This document shows, piece by piece, positions 16,669 through 25,863 of a DNA stretch of 64,000 nt. The position numbers were made by a program, and so were the translations under genes. A model generated the notes under the pieces. The model worked only from the letters and a program-made list of their open reading frames with translations. It did no database searches and was not told the DNA's origin. The stretch lies in the NCBI RefSeq assembly GCF_025567345.1, contig NZ_JAOQJS010000004.1, forward strand, positions 1 through 64,000. The letters are read 5' to 3'. This stretch comes from Coprococcus ammoniilyticus. Its GTDB lineage: Bacteria; Bacillota; Clostridia; Lachnospirales; Lachnospiraceae. Within the stretch, counting starts at the first letter, position 1; each line of letters opens with the position of its first letter.

Positions 16669-19600
16669 ATATTTTACTGAAGATAGCAATTATCTTTCTG
16701 TTTTTTACAGTCGTTGATATATGCGGACATTTCATCTTTAAGACAAAGAGAAATGTCCCGGAATGGCTGCTCACGATAGGGGTAGTTCTGGCTTTTGCCG
16801 GGACTACCTTTCTTGGCGTCCGGGCATATTTTACGGACGCAGATACAAATGATCAGAATATCTATATGGCGTATTGTTATATGAAAGAGGGCAATATCGA
16901 TCAGGCGGCAATCCTTCTTGACGACATTGCAGGTTCTTTTGAAGAAAAAGAACTGCTCAGTGTGGCATGTGATGTCATGAACGGAGATTATATTAACGGC
17001 CATTTTAAACTTCAGGAGTTATCAGAACAAAACGGGCTCAGTAAGGCAGGAAAGGCATATCTGACGGCTCTTGATGACTATTGCTCCGGGAAACTAGGAA
17101 TGATCTCCGGAGGAGAAAAGGCATATACAGATTATGAATCTTATCTGTCTGATCTGGAAAAAGAAGATGGAGTTCAGGAGACTGCATGGAGTGGGGAGTC
17201 AGATGACACGGGGAATGCATCAAATGGAACACTGACGGATTCACTGACTGCTTATATCGAAGATCTAGATTTTACCAGAAAAGAACAGCGGGAGTTTGAA
17301 GAAGCGTATGAGCTTGACAATAAGATTCATGGCGTGGCAGTTGCTGATCTTACAGAGGATGATATCAGGGATCTGAAGCATACATACGGTGAGACAGAAG
17401 AAGTACTCCGGCGGGAGATCAGTTATTATGTATATCAGAATGATTTTGATAAGGCAAAGGATATAGCTTCTGAACTGAACAAGAATTTTAAAAGTCCGGA
17501 GAATACGGTTATATATACGGATGTAATAGTCGAAGAAGTATATCGAAATACCAGAGATCAGAACTATACGGAAGACTCATTTGATATGAAGGATGATGAG
17601 ATCAAGAGTCTGGTGAAGAAGGCGGAGCGCGCGAAAGAGAAGGCACAGAAGCTGATTGATGATGAAGGTTATGATGGAGCACATGCAGATGAGATAAATG
17701 AATTGCTGGAGGAAGCGGATTCCTATTATAAGGATGCAAGTTATGTACCGGTCAAGCGTGCAGTTAATTATGTTCTTGTACAGGAACCGTATCGTGGAGA
17801 CGATACGGGATTTTATGAACTGCAGTTGTCCAAATTGTATCTGGCAATGGATGACAGAGATACAGCAAACGAGCATCTGCATAATGTCATTGATAACAGT
17901 GCCAAGATCAGTGATTCATCATTATTAAAAGATGCAATTGATGAAGTTGTGACACAGTACAATCAGATCTCCGATGACAGTTATAATGCAGAACTGAATG
18001 CTGCCGTTAACGATATGGTAGATAAACAGAGCAGTCAGGTTGTTCCTGTATCGGAAGAAACCATAAATGGTTCATTTAATTCGTACGTTGCAACCACATT
18101 AAAATACGACAGGATCAACATTCATATCAGCCGTATCGATACTTCGGCATATCCATCCATTCAGGCATACATTAATATCAATGGAACAAAGGACTCCAAA
18201 GAAGAACTGGCAGATCAGTTTACAAAGGAAGATTTTACGGTGATCGATACGCAGTATGAGATCACGGATTTTACACTGAACAGCGGGGCAGAGAGTGAAG
18301 CTGTCAGTATCGGTATCGTAATGGATAAGAGCGGCAGTATGGAAGGTGCGGCGATTGCAAACGCAAAGCAGGCCGCAACAGAAGCGGTAGAGCATATAAC
18401 CTCAGAGAAAATGATGATTGTTTCATATGATAATGAGGCATATCTGGAGCAATCGTTGACATCCAGAAGCGGAACGCTGAAGAACTCTATAGCAGCTATT
18501 TCAGATGGTGGTGGAACCAACATATCTGCGGGTCTAAATCTTGCACTTGATAATCTGGAAGCGGAAAAAGGCAGCAGAGCAGTTATCCTGATGTCTGACG
18601 GACAGGACGGAGGTTCGGAAGAAGATATGCAGGCTGCAACTGACCGGGCAGCAAGACTTGGAATCAGTGTATATACGGTTGGATTTGGCGAATGTGATGA
18701 CGCATATATGCAGGCAATCGCAGAAGCAACCGGTGGTAAATTCGTAAAGGCATCTGCATCAACGGAGCTGTCGGATATCTATTTGTATCTTCAGAAATAT
18801 ATCGTAAATAATTACAGCATATCATATACGGTAACAAAGAATCCGGATGTAGATCCTAGATTTCTTACTGTTGATATCGCAGAATATAATGCAACAGCGA
18901 CAAAGAATTACTATTTAAAAGAAGAGAATAAACCGGAGGATTCAGATGATGCAGGATTTATCCGGAAGGTAGATGAGAATACACTCGGAGTATCTTCGGT
19001 AACGCCGGGAAATGTATCTGTAAAGGATGTACAGAATGGTATCACCTTGACTGTAAATGGCGGGGGATTTTCTGATATTGCGAGTGTGACGGTTGGCAAT
19101 CTGGCATTAACAGATATACAGGTAGCAGATAAAACAAGTCTTACAGGCAAATTAAATGGCGAACTGACTGCCGGTATCTATGATGTCAAAGTAAAGACAA
19201 CAGATGGTCGTCTGGTTGTAGGAAAATCTCTGTTTAAGGTATTCAAAGCAGGAACAACAACCTCAATCCGACTTGGTGATATGACGATCACGGCGGATGC
19301 CATTGGTCAGACAGCAGATGATCGCCTGGCGGCCAGTGGAAATGTCATGATCAACGGATTTGTTCACAGCTCAGGTGATATGGAGATCATTGTGGACGAC
19401 ATGGATCCGGATCTTTCCCTTGTGGCAAATAAGACGATCAAGGTCGGTGATTCCGGTAAGGTTCAGGGAGATGGAAAACTCTATGTCAGTTACGCAGAGA
19501 TGGAACAGGCCAATGGCAGCTTCGCCGGTCTGGTCATGGGAAATAAAGATTATGTAATTGGTAAAAATGGATATTATGTAACGGTCAGCGGATCTGATAT

Positions 19601-20834
19601 ATCATTTGATCAGACGATTGCCAGTCTGAATCTTTCCGTGCCGTTTATCATGGATATCGATGTTGCAGAGGTAAATCTGCACAGTAACCGGTTACAGGTA
19701 GATATTTCATCATTCCGGCTGGATGAAATTATTGATTCAACAAAGAAATCACTTCAACATAAAACCGGAGCGAATAAGGAGTCGGAGCCTGTCACGAAAC
19801 GGAGCAGCTTAAAGCAGTTTGGAGCAAAAGAATTCTTTGGAGGCTTAGATGGATCCTTATCAATGGCGATCACACCGGATGGCATTCAGTTTGGTGGAGA
19901 AGTAACATTATCTGTAGATGATAAGATTAATTTTGGAACCTTTGGGATCAATGAATTGTCACTAAAATTAAATTCCCTGGATCCTGATTACGAGTATTGG
20001 AAGATCGGTGGAAAGATCGATCTGGCAACATCCATACCGGGATTCTTTGACAGTCGGATCGCCGGATTTGATGGCTCGTTTTCTTCCTATTACTGGCTGC
20101 CGGATAAAGTAACGATCGGAGCAGCATTAGATCCGGGAATAACGGTTTATAAAGTCATTGACATCAATCAGGTTGGCGGAGAATTGCAGGGTATGAGTAC
20201 GATCGCCTTAAATCTGTACGAATCAGTGATCCCGGAGAAAACATATAATATTATCGGTACCGGTCTTGATAATACTTTATATGATAAGCAGGATATTATA
20301 CTTGCAGGAACTGCGGGTGCAGATATCAACCTGTTTGCTTCGTTTAACGGTAATAATGCCCTGATGAAGAAGTTCAAGTCATGGGGTGAGATCGGTGAAG
20401 CAAATGGTAAGGTAGAGATTAATTTCAGTGATCCAGAATTTGCAATCTCGGCTGATCTGTCACTGCTTGGATCAGAAAAGGCGAAGGCAGCAGCAAAGAT
20501 AAATAAAGATGGTCTGGATGTATCTGCTTCTGTAGAACTTGGAATCTCAGGCTTTGGCTGTGAGGTAAACGGAAGTGCTGATGCAAATCTTGGTGGCAAT
20601 CTGACCGGTGGATATATCAAGCTTGGTGTAAATGGTAACGTGGATATGGCACCTGCTAATGTTCATGCAAAGGGAGCTTCGAAGCTTGCCGTTGACTGGG
20701 ATTGGGACTTTAATAAAGCCAAGGTAACATTGAATTATAGTGGGAATAACGGCAAAGAGAAAGAAGCATCTATCTGGTATGAAGATAATGGAGAACTCTT
20801 CCTGTGGGATAAAGTTCATGCATCATCCAACTAA
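16659..20834 (+). CDS. large membrane-anchored vWA-domain protein
   Basis: 1391 residues from TTG 16659 (AGGGAGGG upstream), starting inside the last codons of the GH3 gene. Two N-terminal helices (about 5-22, 36-55), then a long helical, TPR-like acidic region (about 65-470). A von Willebrand A domain follows (about 545-715) with an intact MIDAS: DKSGS, GGGTNIS and MSDGQDGG. After it come a TIG/IPT-like domain (about 790-870) and a beta-rich C-terminal half with repeated short strands (GKVQGDGKLYVSYAEM, ADLSLLGSEKAKAAAKIN). The topology suggests a surface protein that binds ligands through a metal ion. No named family fits the whole. It is the head of a tight group with the next two genes. 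Confidence 0.85.
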   Translation: MELNILLKIAIIFLFFTVVDICGHFIFKTKRNVPEWLLTIGVVLAFAGTTFLGVRAYFTDADTNDQNIYMAYCYMKEGNIDQAAILLDDIAGSFEEKELLSVACDVMNGDYINGHFKLQELSEQNGLSKAGKAYLTALDDYCSGKLGMISGGEKAYTDYESYLSDLEKEDGVQETAWSGESDDTGNASNGTLTDSLTAYIEDLDFTRKEQREFEEAYELDNKIHGVAVADLTEDDIRDLKHTYGETEEVLRREISYYVYQNDFDKAKDIASELNKNFKSPENTVIYTDVIVEEVYRNTRDQNYTEDSFDMKDDEIKSLVKKAERAKEKAQKLIDDEGYDGAHADEINELLEEADSYYKDASYVPVKRAVNYVLVQEPYRGDDTGFYELQLSKLYLAMDDRDTANEHLHNVIDNSAKISDSSLLKDAIDEVVTQYNQISDDSYNAELNAAVNDMVDKQSSQVVPVSEETINGSFNSYVATTLKYDRINIHISRIDTSAYPSIQAYININGTKDSKEELADQFTKEDFTVIDTQYEITDFTLNSGAESEAVSIGIVMDKSGSMEGAAIANAKQAATEAVEHITSEKMMIVSYDNEAYLEQSLTSRSGTLKNSIAAISDGGGTNISAGLNLALDNLEAEKGSRAVILMSDGQDGGSEEDMQAATDRAARLGISVYTVGFGECDDAYMQAIAEATGGKFVKASASTELSDIYLYLQKYIVNNYSISYTVTKNPDVDPRFLTVDIAEYNATATKNYYLKEENKPEDSDDAGFIRKVDENTLGVSSVTPGNVSVKDVQNGITLTVNGGGFSDIASVTVGNLALTDIQVADKTSLTGKLNGELTAGIYDVKVKTTDGRLVVGKSLFKVFKAGTTTSIRLGDMTITADAIGQTADDRLAASGNVMINGFVHSSGDMEIIVDDMDPDLSLVANKTIKVGDSGKVQGDGKLYVSYAEMEQANGSFAGLVMGNKDYVIGKNGYYVTVSGSDISFDQTIASLNLSVPFIMDIDVAEVNLHSNRLQVDISSFRLDEIIDSTKKSLQHKTGANKESEPVTKRSSLKQFGAKEFFGGLDGSLSMAITPDGIQFGGEVTLSVDDKINFGTFGINELSLKLNSLDPDYEYWKIGGKIDLATSIPGFFDSRIAGFDGSFSSYYWLPDKVTIGAALDPGITVYKVIDINQVGGELQGMSTIALNLYESVIPEKTYNIIGTGLDNTLYDKQDIILAGTAGADINLFASFNGNNALMKKFKSWGEIGEANGKVEINFSDPEFAISADLSLLGSEKAKAAAKINKDGLDVSASVELGISGFGCEVNGSADANLGGNLTGGYIKLGVNGNVDMAPANVHAKGASKLAVDWDWDFNKAKVTLNYSGNNGKEKEASIWYEDNGELFLWDKVHASSN

Positions 20835-20851
20835 GGGGGTAACAGAAGCAT

Positions 20852-22378
20852 ATGAAAAGAGAGACAAGAATAGTAAGTAGAATATGTATATGGCTGTTAA
20901 TGGTGGCTATTGTGGCAGGATGGCTGGTACTTCCGGTTCATGCAGCAGAGACAGAGGTAACGATTGATCTGGGTCGTGAATATACAGAAGCGGTCTTCTA
21001 TGTGACATGGGAAAACTATGAACAGGCAGGAACCGTAAAGCTGACATCACCATCCGGTAAAGTCTACAGTAAGGATAAGACACCGGATCAGGTATATGAG
21101 GCAAATGGAGAAGCAATCGTCAATGTAGGAAAAGGAGAAGAAGGAACCTGGACGGTTGTGGTGAGCGGCGACAATATAGGAACTGTAGATGTAACAGTCG
21201 GTGAACTTCCGAATTCTTTAGTGATCAGCAAATTTGCGGTAACACAGAATACAGATGGAAGCGTTACCGCAGACTATAAGATCACGGACAGTCCGGATGA
21301 GATCTATGTAGAAATATTTGCAGATACAGATTCTGAGGGATTTGACGGAACCTGTGTTTATAGTGAATATATGGATAAGAAGGGGACTGCTTCTTTTGAT
21401 CTGAACAGCCTTTCCAGTGGTGAATATCATTTTTATATCCGTGTATCTGTGGATGGAATCTATCAGCGGGCTTACGGTGATGGATTTGTCAGCTATCAGA
21501 ATCCAAATGATTCACAGAAGGTAAATGGCGTAAAAGGCGGAACCTATAACGATGGTTATTATATTTCATGGACGGCAGCAGAGAATGAAGCTTATACAGT
21601 CCTTGTCTGGGATGAGAACCATAACCTGATAAAGGAAGAAGATGTTGGAACAGCAGAAACGTTTTATGGAGATTTTTCAGAAGATGCTTCCAAAGTATAT
21701 CTGGCAGTTGTGAGAACAAATGAGAGCTGTATGTATGATCTGATCACTGCAGATTCTGCAGTAAAAGTATCGGCAGATGTAGCCTTTGATACGGATTCGG
21801 ATACGACAAAAAACAGTTTCATAAATGCAACGATGACATTAGATACTAACAGCACATTTGATGTATATCTGGGAGAACGGAAAATTCTGGAGGGAGAAAA
21901 AGAATCCGGCATGTATCGTGTGAATCTGGAAGATGGTGATAACACGGTCTCATTTGTAGTGACAGATGAAACAGGAAATGCAGCCGAATTTTCAAAAGAT
22001 ATTTATGTAGATACGGTTCCTCCGCAATTATCTGTATCCGAAGATATAAATGGAAAAGTAGTAACAGAAGGAAGTATCTATTTGAACGGATATACAGAGG
22101 CCGGTGCTGTTCTTACATTAAACGGAGAACCGGTTGAATTGACACAGAATTATTTTAATAAGAAGATAACACTGGCAGGTGGTGAGAATACGATAACTTT
22201 AATTGCTGAAGATGCTGTTGGAAATCAGTCGGTATATTCAGCGACAATCACCTATGAATCGGCAAAAACAGTAAAGCGGATATTTGAATATATCGCACTT
22301 GGCGGATTAGTTCTTGTACTGTTGATCCTTTATATCATTGTATTCGCAAAGGGCAGGAAAAGGAGGAAGCAGTCATGA
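20852..22378 (+). CDS. secreted Ig-like repeat protein with C-terminal membrane anchor
   Basis: 508 residues. Signal peptide (about 12-31, ending VHAAE), a beta-sandwich (about 32-115), further beta domains with fibronectin-like spacing, and two bacterial Ig-like/glucodextranase-type modules near the end (VSFVVTDETGNAAEFSKDIY then LIAEDAVGNQSVYSATITY). A C-terminal helix (about 477-498) and the basic tail KGRKRRKQS follow. It starts 17 bp after the vWA gene (GGGGGT site) and its stop overlaps the next ATG (ATGA), so the three are surely cotranscribed and probably work together at the cell surface. Function unknown. Confidence 0.85.
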   Translation: MKRETRIVSRICIWLLMVAIVAGWLVLPVHAAETEVTIDLGREYTEAVFYVTWENYEQAGTVKLTSPSGKVYSKDKTPDQVYEANGEAIVNVGKGEEGTWTVVVSGDNIGTVDVTVGELPNSLVISKFAVTQNTDGSVTADYKITDSPDEIYVEIFADTDSEGFDGTCVYSEYMDKKGTASFDLNSLSSGEYHFYIRVSVDGIYQRAYGDGFVSYQNPNDSQKVNGVKGGTYNDGYYISWTAAENEAYTVLVWDENHNLIKEEDVGTAETFYGDFSEDASKVYLAVVRTNESCMYDLITADSAVKVSADVAFDTDSDTTKNSFINATMTLDTNSTFDVYLGERKILEGEKESGMYRVNLEDGDNTVSFVVTDETGNAAEFSKDIYVDTVPPQLSVSEDINGKVVTEGSIYLNGYTEAGAVLTLNGEPVELTQNYFNKKITLAGGENTITLIAEDAVGNQSVYSATITYESAKTVKRIFEYIALGGLVLVLLILYIIVFAKGRKRRKQS

Positions 22379-23166
22379 TCGTATATACTATTATTCAGAT
22401 CCTTCTTACACTTGCAGGTGCGGGTGTGATCGGTTACAGCATCTATCTGACAATACAGGTATCGGGAGATAAGCTGCTGACGCTTGACAGTGAGCTTGGT
22501 TATCGTTATGCGACGTCTTATCATCGGTGGCAGTTATATGCCGGGATCGCGATCGTTTCCCTGCTTATCTTATGGATCGTATATATTCTGATCGTTCGGG
22601 CATACAGGGTAAAACACAGAGAAGAACGTCTGGCGAAGAAAGCCGAGAAGAAAAATGAGAAGAAGATTGCCAGAGAACAGAAGAAGCAGAAAAAAACTAC
22701 ATCAGAATATATACAGCCTGTAAATGCTCAGAATATGCAGCAACCATATGCACAAGGCTATTATCCGGATGGCTATGCGGCAAATGTGCAGGGCTATGCT
22801 CAAAACGGCTACGAAGCAAGTGGGCAGGGCTATGTTCCGAACGGCTACGAAGCAAGTGCGCAGGGCTATGCTTTGAACGATTATGAAGCAAGTGCACAAG
22901 GCTGTTATCCGAGCGGTTACGAAGCAAATACGCAAGGTTATTATCCAAATAGCTATAATGCGGATGCGGGCTATTATCCGAATGGATATGAGGCAAATGC
23001 ACAGGGCTATTATCCGAATGGCTATAATGCGGATGAACAGGGCTATGCTTCAAATGCCTATGATGTAAATACACAGATATATGATCAGATGGCTAATAGT
23101 CAAGATATATCAACAGACAAAGCAGATTCTCAAGAGATGAAACAGGAATGGAATGGGAAAGAATAG
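22375..23166 (+). CDS. membrane protein with Tyr/Gly/Asn-rich repeat tail
   Basis: 263 residues. Two membrane helices (about 3-29 and 50-73), a highly charged lysine-rich segment (about 78-105), then from about residue 118 to 240 some ten imperfect 11-residue repeats of the form QGYxxNGYEAx, rich in Tyr, Gly, Asn and Ala and almost free of charge. Such a tail is expected to be disordered and prone to self-association. DNA of the repeats is itself repetitive (33-bp period), so copy number may vary between strains. Translationally coupled to the preceding gene (4-bp overlap). Confidence 0.85.
   Translation: MIVYTIIQILLTLAGAGVIGYSIYLTIQVSGDKLLTLDSELGYRYATSYHRWQLYAGIAIVSLLILWIVYILIVRAYRVKHREERLAKKAEKKNEKKIAREQKKQKKTTSEYIQPVNAQNMQQPYAQGYYPDGYAANVQGYAQNGYEASGQGYVPNGYEASAQGYALNDYEASAQGCYPSGYEANTQGYYPNSYNADAGYYPNGYEANAQGYYPNGYNADEQGYASNAYDVNTQIYDQMANSQDISTDKADSQEMKQEWNGKE
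22785..23060 (+). repeat. in-frame 33-bp tandem repeats within the Tyr/Gly-rich gene
   Basis: About eight to ten imperfect units built on a CAGGGCTATnnnnnnAACGGCTAC-like core, each encoding 11 residues. Unit boundaries drift and one unit is shortened (AGYYPNGYEA), a sign of slippage or unequal exchange. It is a coding repeat, not a CRISPR: units are adjacent and have no spacers. Confidence 0.85.
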
Positions 23167-23300
23167 ATTTAAGAGTTGCAACCAAGGATATACCCCAAAA
23201 ATGCAGTCGTAGTCAGCAACCCTGCCCGAATTCTCAGGATAGTAAATAAAGAAGAAAGATAGAAAAGCGATTGTTCGATAATTAGTGGTGTTATTTTTAA

Positions 23301-23452
23301 GACAAAAAGGAAGATAGCATGTCTGTTATGAAGTAAACCTTATCCGAGGCCGGTACTTTGGCTGCGCCCTTTGCAGCCTTATGTACCGCTGCACGAGGAT
23401 TAGAGCGAAAGCGTCTTACGGAATAACAGAGCATGCTATCTTCCTTTTTGTC
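23301..23452. ncRNA. structured RNA element, family 1, copy 1, in convergent gap
   Basis: Outer stem of about 28 bp (23301-23328 with 23424-23452) enclosing a core nearly identical to that at 46274-46367. In the core: stem CGGTAC/GTACCG (23351-23356, 23383-23388) around hairpin GGCTGC/GCAGCC, then TATCC/GGATA-type pairing, then a small hairpin with a GAAA tetraloop (23407-23410). Outer stems of the two copies differ completely in sequence yet both pair perfectly, and the inner hairpin shows a C-G to T-A swap. It lies between the Tyr/Gly-repeat gene and panD, so can end transcripts from either side. Confidence 0.75.
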
Positions 23453-23467
23453 CTAACAATATATTGT

Positions 23468-23851
23468 CTAGCCGATCTCGCCATGCTTTTCATAGCTGGT
23501 GATACGGGAGATGGAATTGTCTTCGTTTACAAAGACTACCGTTGGTCGGTATTCTTTGGCTTCTTCAGGTGTCATAGAAGCATAACACATCAGAATGATA
23601 TGGTCGCCTACCTGAACCTGTCTGGCAGCGGCACCATTTAAACACATAACACCGGATCCCGGTTCTCCGGCAATCGTGTATGTCTCAAAACGATTTCCAT
23701 TTTCAATATCAACAATTTGCACCATTTCATATTCAAGAATTCCTGCTTCCTTCAAAAGCTCAGAGTCTACGGTGATACTGCCGACATAATTCAGTTCAGC
23801 CTGTGTAACAACGGCTCTGTGGATCTTACTTTTTAACATGGTAATATTCAT
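23468..23851 (-). CDS. panD: aspartate 1-decarboxylase
   Basis: 127 residues, full length for PanD. It makes beta-alanine from aspartate for pantothenate and CoA synthesis. The self-cleavage site that yields the pyruvoyl group is present (YVGSIT, Gly24-Ser25), as are Lys9 in LKSKIHRA and the GAAARQVQVGD block. It stands alone on the minus strand; the ketopantoate reductase-like gene is 21 kb away. Confidence 0.97.
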   Translation of the reverse strand: MNITMLKSKIHRAVVTQAELNYVGSITVDSELLKEAGILEYEMVQIVDIENGNRFETYTIAGEPGSGVMCLNGAAARQVQVGDHIILMCYASMTPEEAKEYRPTVVFVNEDNSISRITSYEKHGEIG

Positions 23852-24165
23852 TAGAATGACACCTCTTTATTCTTTCTCACCGCACATACTATAACATAAA
23901 AAGAAAAAATGCAATATAGAAATACAAGAAAATGTAGAAAAAGGATGCAAAAAGGATGCAACTATATTGCATAAAATATGTAGTGGTCATGTACATTTAA
24001 TATGTCGGGAAAAATGAAAAGAAAGCTTAAGAAAGTTTAATAAAAAAATAGACCCGTATTAATGAACAAAATCGATGGTTTGTGTTAATATTTTTACAGC
24101 GCTGAAAAAATATACATATTAATTTTGTTTGTTAAAATGTAGGATCACAGCAGGAGGTAATTATT
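23852..24165. other. A+T-rich divergent gap
   Basis: 314 bp between panD and the first lipoprotein gene, transcribed apart. It is rich in A runs and must hold both promoters, but I cannot pick a confident -35/-10 pair; a TTTACA with a 17-bp spacer to ATATTA (about 24093-24121) is one candidate for the plus strand. No gene or stable hairpin is seen. Confidence 0.4.
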
Positions 24166-25770
24166 TTGAAGAAAATAAGAAAAGAAACAGCAGGTAATAA
24201 GACAACACAGGTAAGCAGAAAAATGCACTATAAAAAGATGGCAGCACTTGCCATTGTAGGAGTTTTGGCAACAGGAACTGCACTTACAGGCTGTGGAAAG
24301 AAGAATATAGATTACAGTGTAGACGGTGAATCAGGAAACGGAGGCAGCTCGGACAGTGGAAGCCTTCAGGGTAAGTACGGAATACCGGAATCCTGTGATA
24401 CTACACTGGACGCTGGAAGCAGCGGGATCAGCAAACTTGCAATAGAAGCAGATGAGGTAACAGTGCCGGATACGGTAGATCTTCCGACCGTATATGTAAA
24501 AAGAAAAGAATCATCAAATGATACCAGAAAACAGATCGTAGAAGCTGTACTTGAAAAAGACAAAGGTATTTATACATATGATTATAACAATATGACAAAA
24601 GCAGATATTCAGGACCAGATCGATGAGTATGAAAAGGAAAAGAAGGATTCTGCAGCAAATGGAGATAATTCCAGTGCATCCTGGTTTGATTCCATGATCT
24701 CCGACCTGAAAGATCAGCTTCAGAATGCACCGGATGAATATCCGGCGGCTGATGATTATTCCGGTAGTGCCTTTATCGGAGAGATCAACGGAAGAAAATA
24801 TATTATGTATATGGACGATCAGGAAGGCGGAAGTGGTTCCGTAGGTCTGAAGGATTCATTGATCACCTACCGTCCAAAAGATGGAATGAACGGAGTATAT
24901 TATTCAACTCCGGATAGCGGGGATGATCTGTCAGATGCAGATGTGTCAGCCTCAAATGTATGTACATTTACAAAGGAAGAGGCACAGTCCATTGCAGATG
25001 ATTTTATCAGTAAGGTCGGTATTTCAGATGCTTCCCTGAATGATACACAGGATCTTTACTGGTATTACTATGGAACAGATGGGAATACCGAGGCTGTTGA
25101 TGTCGATGGATATGTATTTACATACAGCAGAGCGATCAATAATCAGACTACCGATGTTCCGGAAGCCTGGAATGTTGATAATATTACGCAGGATGATGGA
25201 TCGGTAAGCATTCCTGCCGAAACCTGTACGGTATATGTTGATTCTAATGGTATTATATCTGCAAGCTGGGTATCCTATCTGGAAACAACCGGAAAAACAG
25301 AGTCAAATGAACTCTTATCATTTAAGGAGCTGTTAGAAAAAGCAAATAAGAATATTGCAGAATACTATACCACATATCCAACCAGATATAAAAAAGTGGA
25401 GTTTAATTCTATGAAGCTTGGATATTATCTGGAGAAGACAGATGAAGAAGGAACATTCAAATATGTACCTGCATGGATATTGACACAGTATGAGGATATG
25501 ACCGATTCAACAAATGAGACATATCCAACCCAGATGGTTGTCCTTGATGCTACAGATGGTACGGTGATCGATCTGATGGAACTATCCAAGGCACTTGGCA
25601 CATATCAGAGTTATGAAACCGATACAACCGCAAGAGATGTATCTGATGACGGCAGTTCATCGATATCTACTATAGATGATGATACCAACACTTCCGGAGA
25701 TTCCACAGGCAGTGAAGGAGATTCCACAGAGGGTGATGCAGATACAACCGGTGATACGACTGAAGAGTAA
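24166..25770 (+). CDS. lipoprotein, tandem family member 1
   Basis: 534 residues from TTG 24166 (GGAGG upstream). Lipoprotein signal with lipobox LTGC (Cys43), then the shared GKKNIDY, the motif SLQGKYGIPESCDT, a helical stretch around DQIDEYEKEKKDS, DEYPAADDYSGSAFIG, VDVDGYVFTYSRAINNQ and a C-terminal AWILTQYEDMTD...QMVVLDATDGTVIDLMEL. The C-terminus is a Ser/Thr/Asp/Glu-rich tail of about 40 residues. The same domain order appears in the next three genes. It may belong with DUF6034-like lipoproteins, but I am not certain. Attached to the outer face of the membrane. Confidence 0.85.
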   Translation: MKKIRKETAGNKTTQVSRKMHYKKMAALAIVGVLATGTALTGCGKKNIDYSVDGESGNGGSSDSGSLQGKYGIPESCDTTLDAGSSGISKLAIEADEVTVPDTVDLPTVYVKRKESSNDTRKQIVEAVLEKDKGIYTYDYNNMTKADIQDQIDEYEKEKKDSAANGDNSSASWFDSMISDLKDQLQNAPDEYPAADDYSGSAFIGEINGRKYIMYMDDQEGGSGSVGLKDSLITYRPKDGMNGVYYSTPDSGDDLSDADVSASNVCTFTKEEAQSIADDFISKVGISDASLNDTQDLYWYYYGTDGNTEAVDVDGYVFTYSRAINNQTTDVPEAWNVDNITQDDGSVSIPAETCTVYVDSNGIISASWVSYLETTGKTESNELLSFKELLEKANKNIAEYYTTYPTRYKKVEFNSMKLGYYLEKTDEEGTFKYVPAWILTQYEDMTDSTNETYPTQMVVLDATDGTVIDLMELSKALGTYQSYETDTTARDVSDDGSSSISTIDDDTNTSGDSTGSEGDSTEGDADTTGDTTEE

Positions 25771-25863
25771 TCGGTCGCGGAACATGGCGCAAAATAATAT
25801 GTCATTTACTGGATCGGATCCAGAAGCTATAATAAATGAGAGAAGAAAAGAGGAGGTTCTTAT

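Noticed and set aside
22785..23060. Possible CRISPR array
   Set aside because: Repeats are adjacent, in frame, 33 bp, with no spacers; they are coding.
22697..23074. Long minus-strand reading frames opposite the Tyr/Gly-repeat gene (His/Ser-rich)
   Set aside because: They mirror the coding repeat on the other strand and have no ribosome site; the plus-strand gene is coupled to its neighbour.
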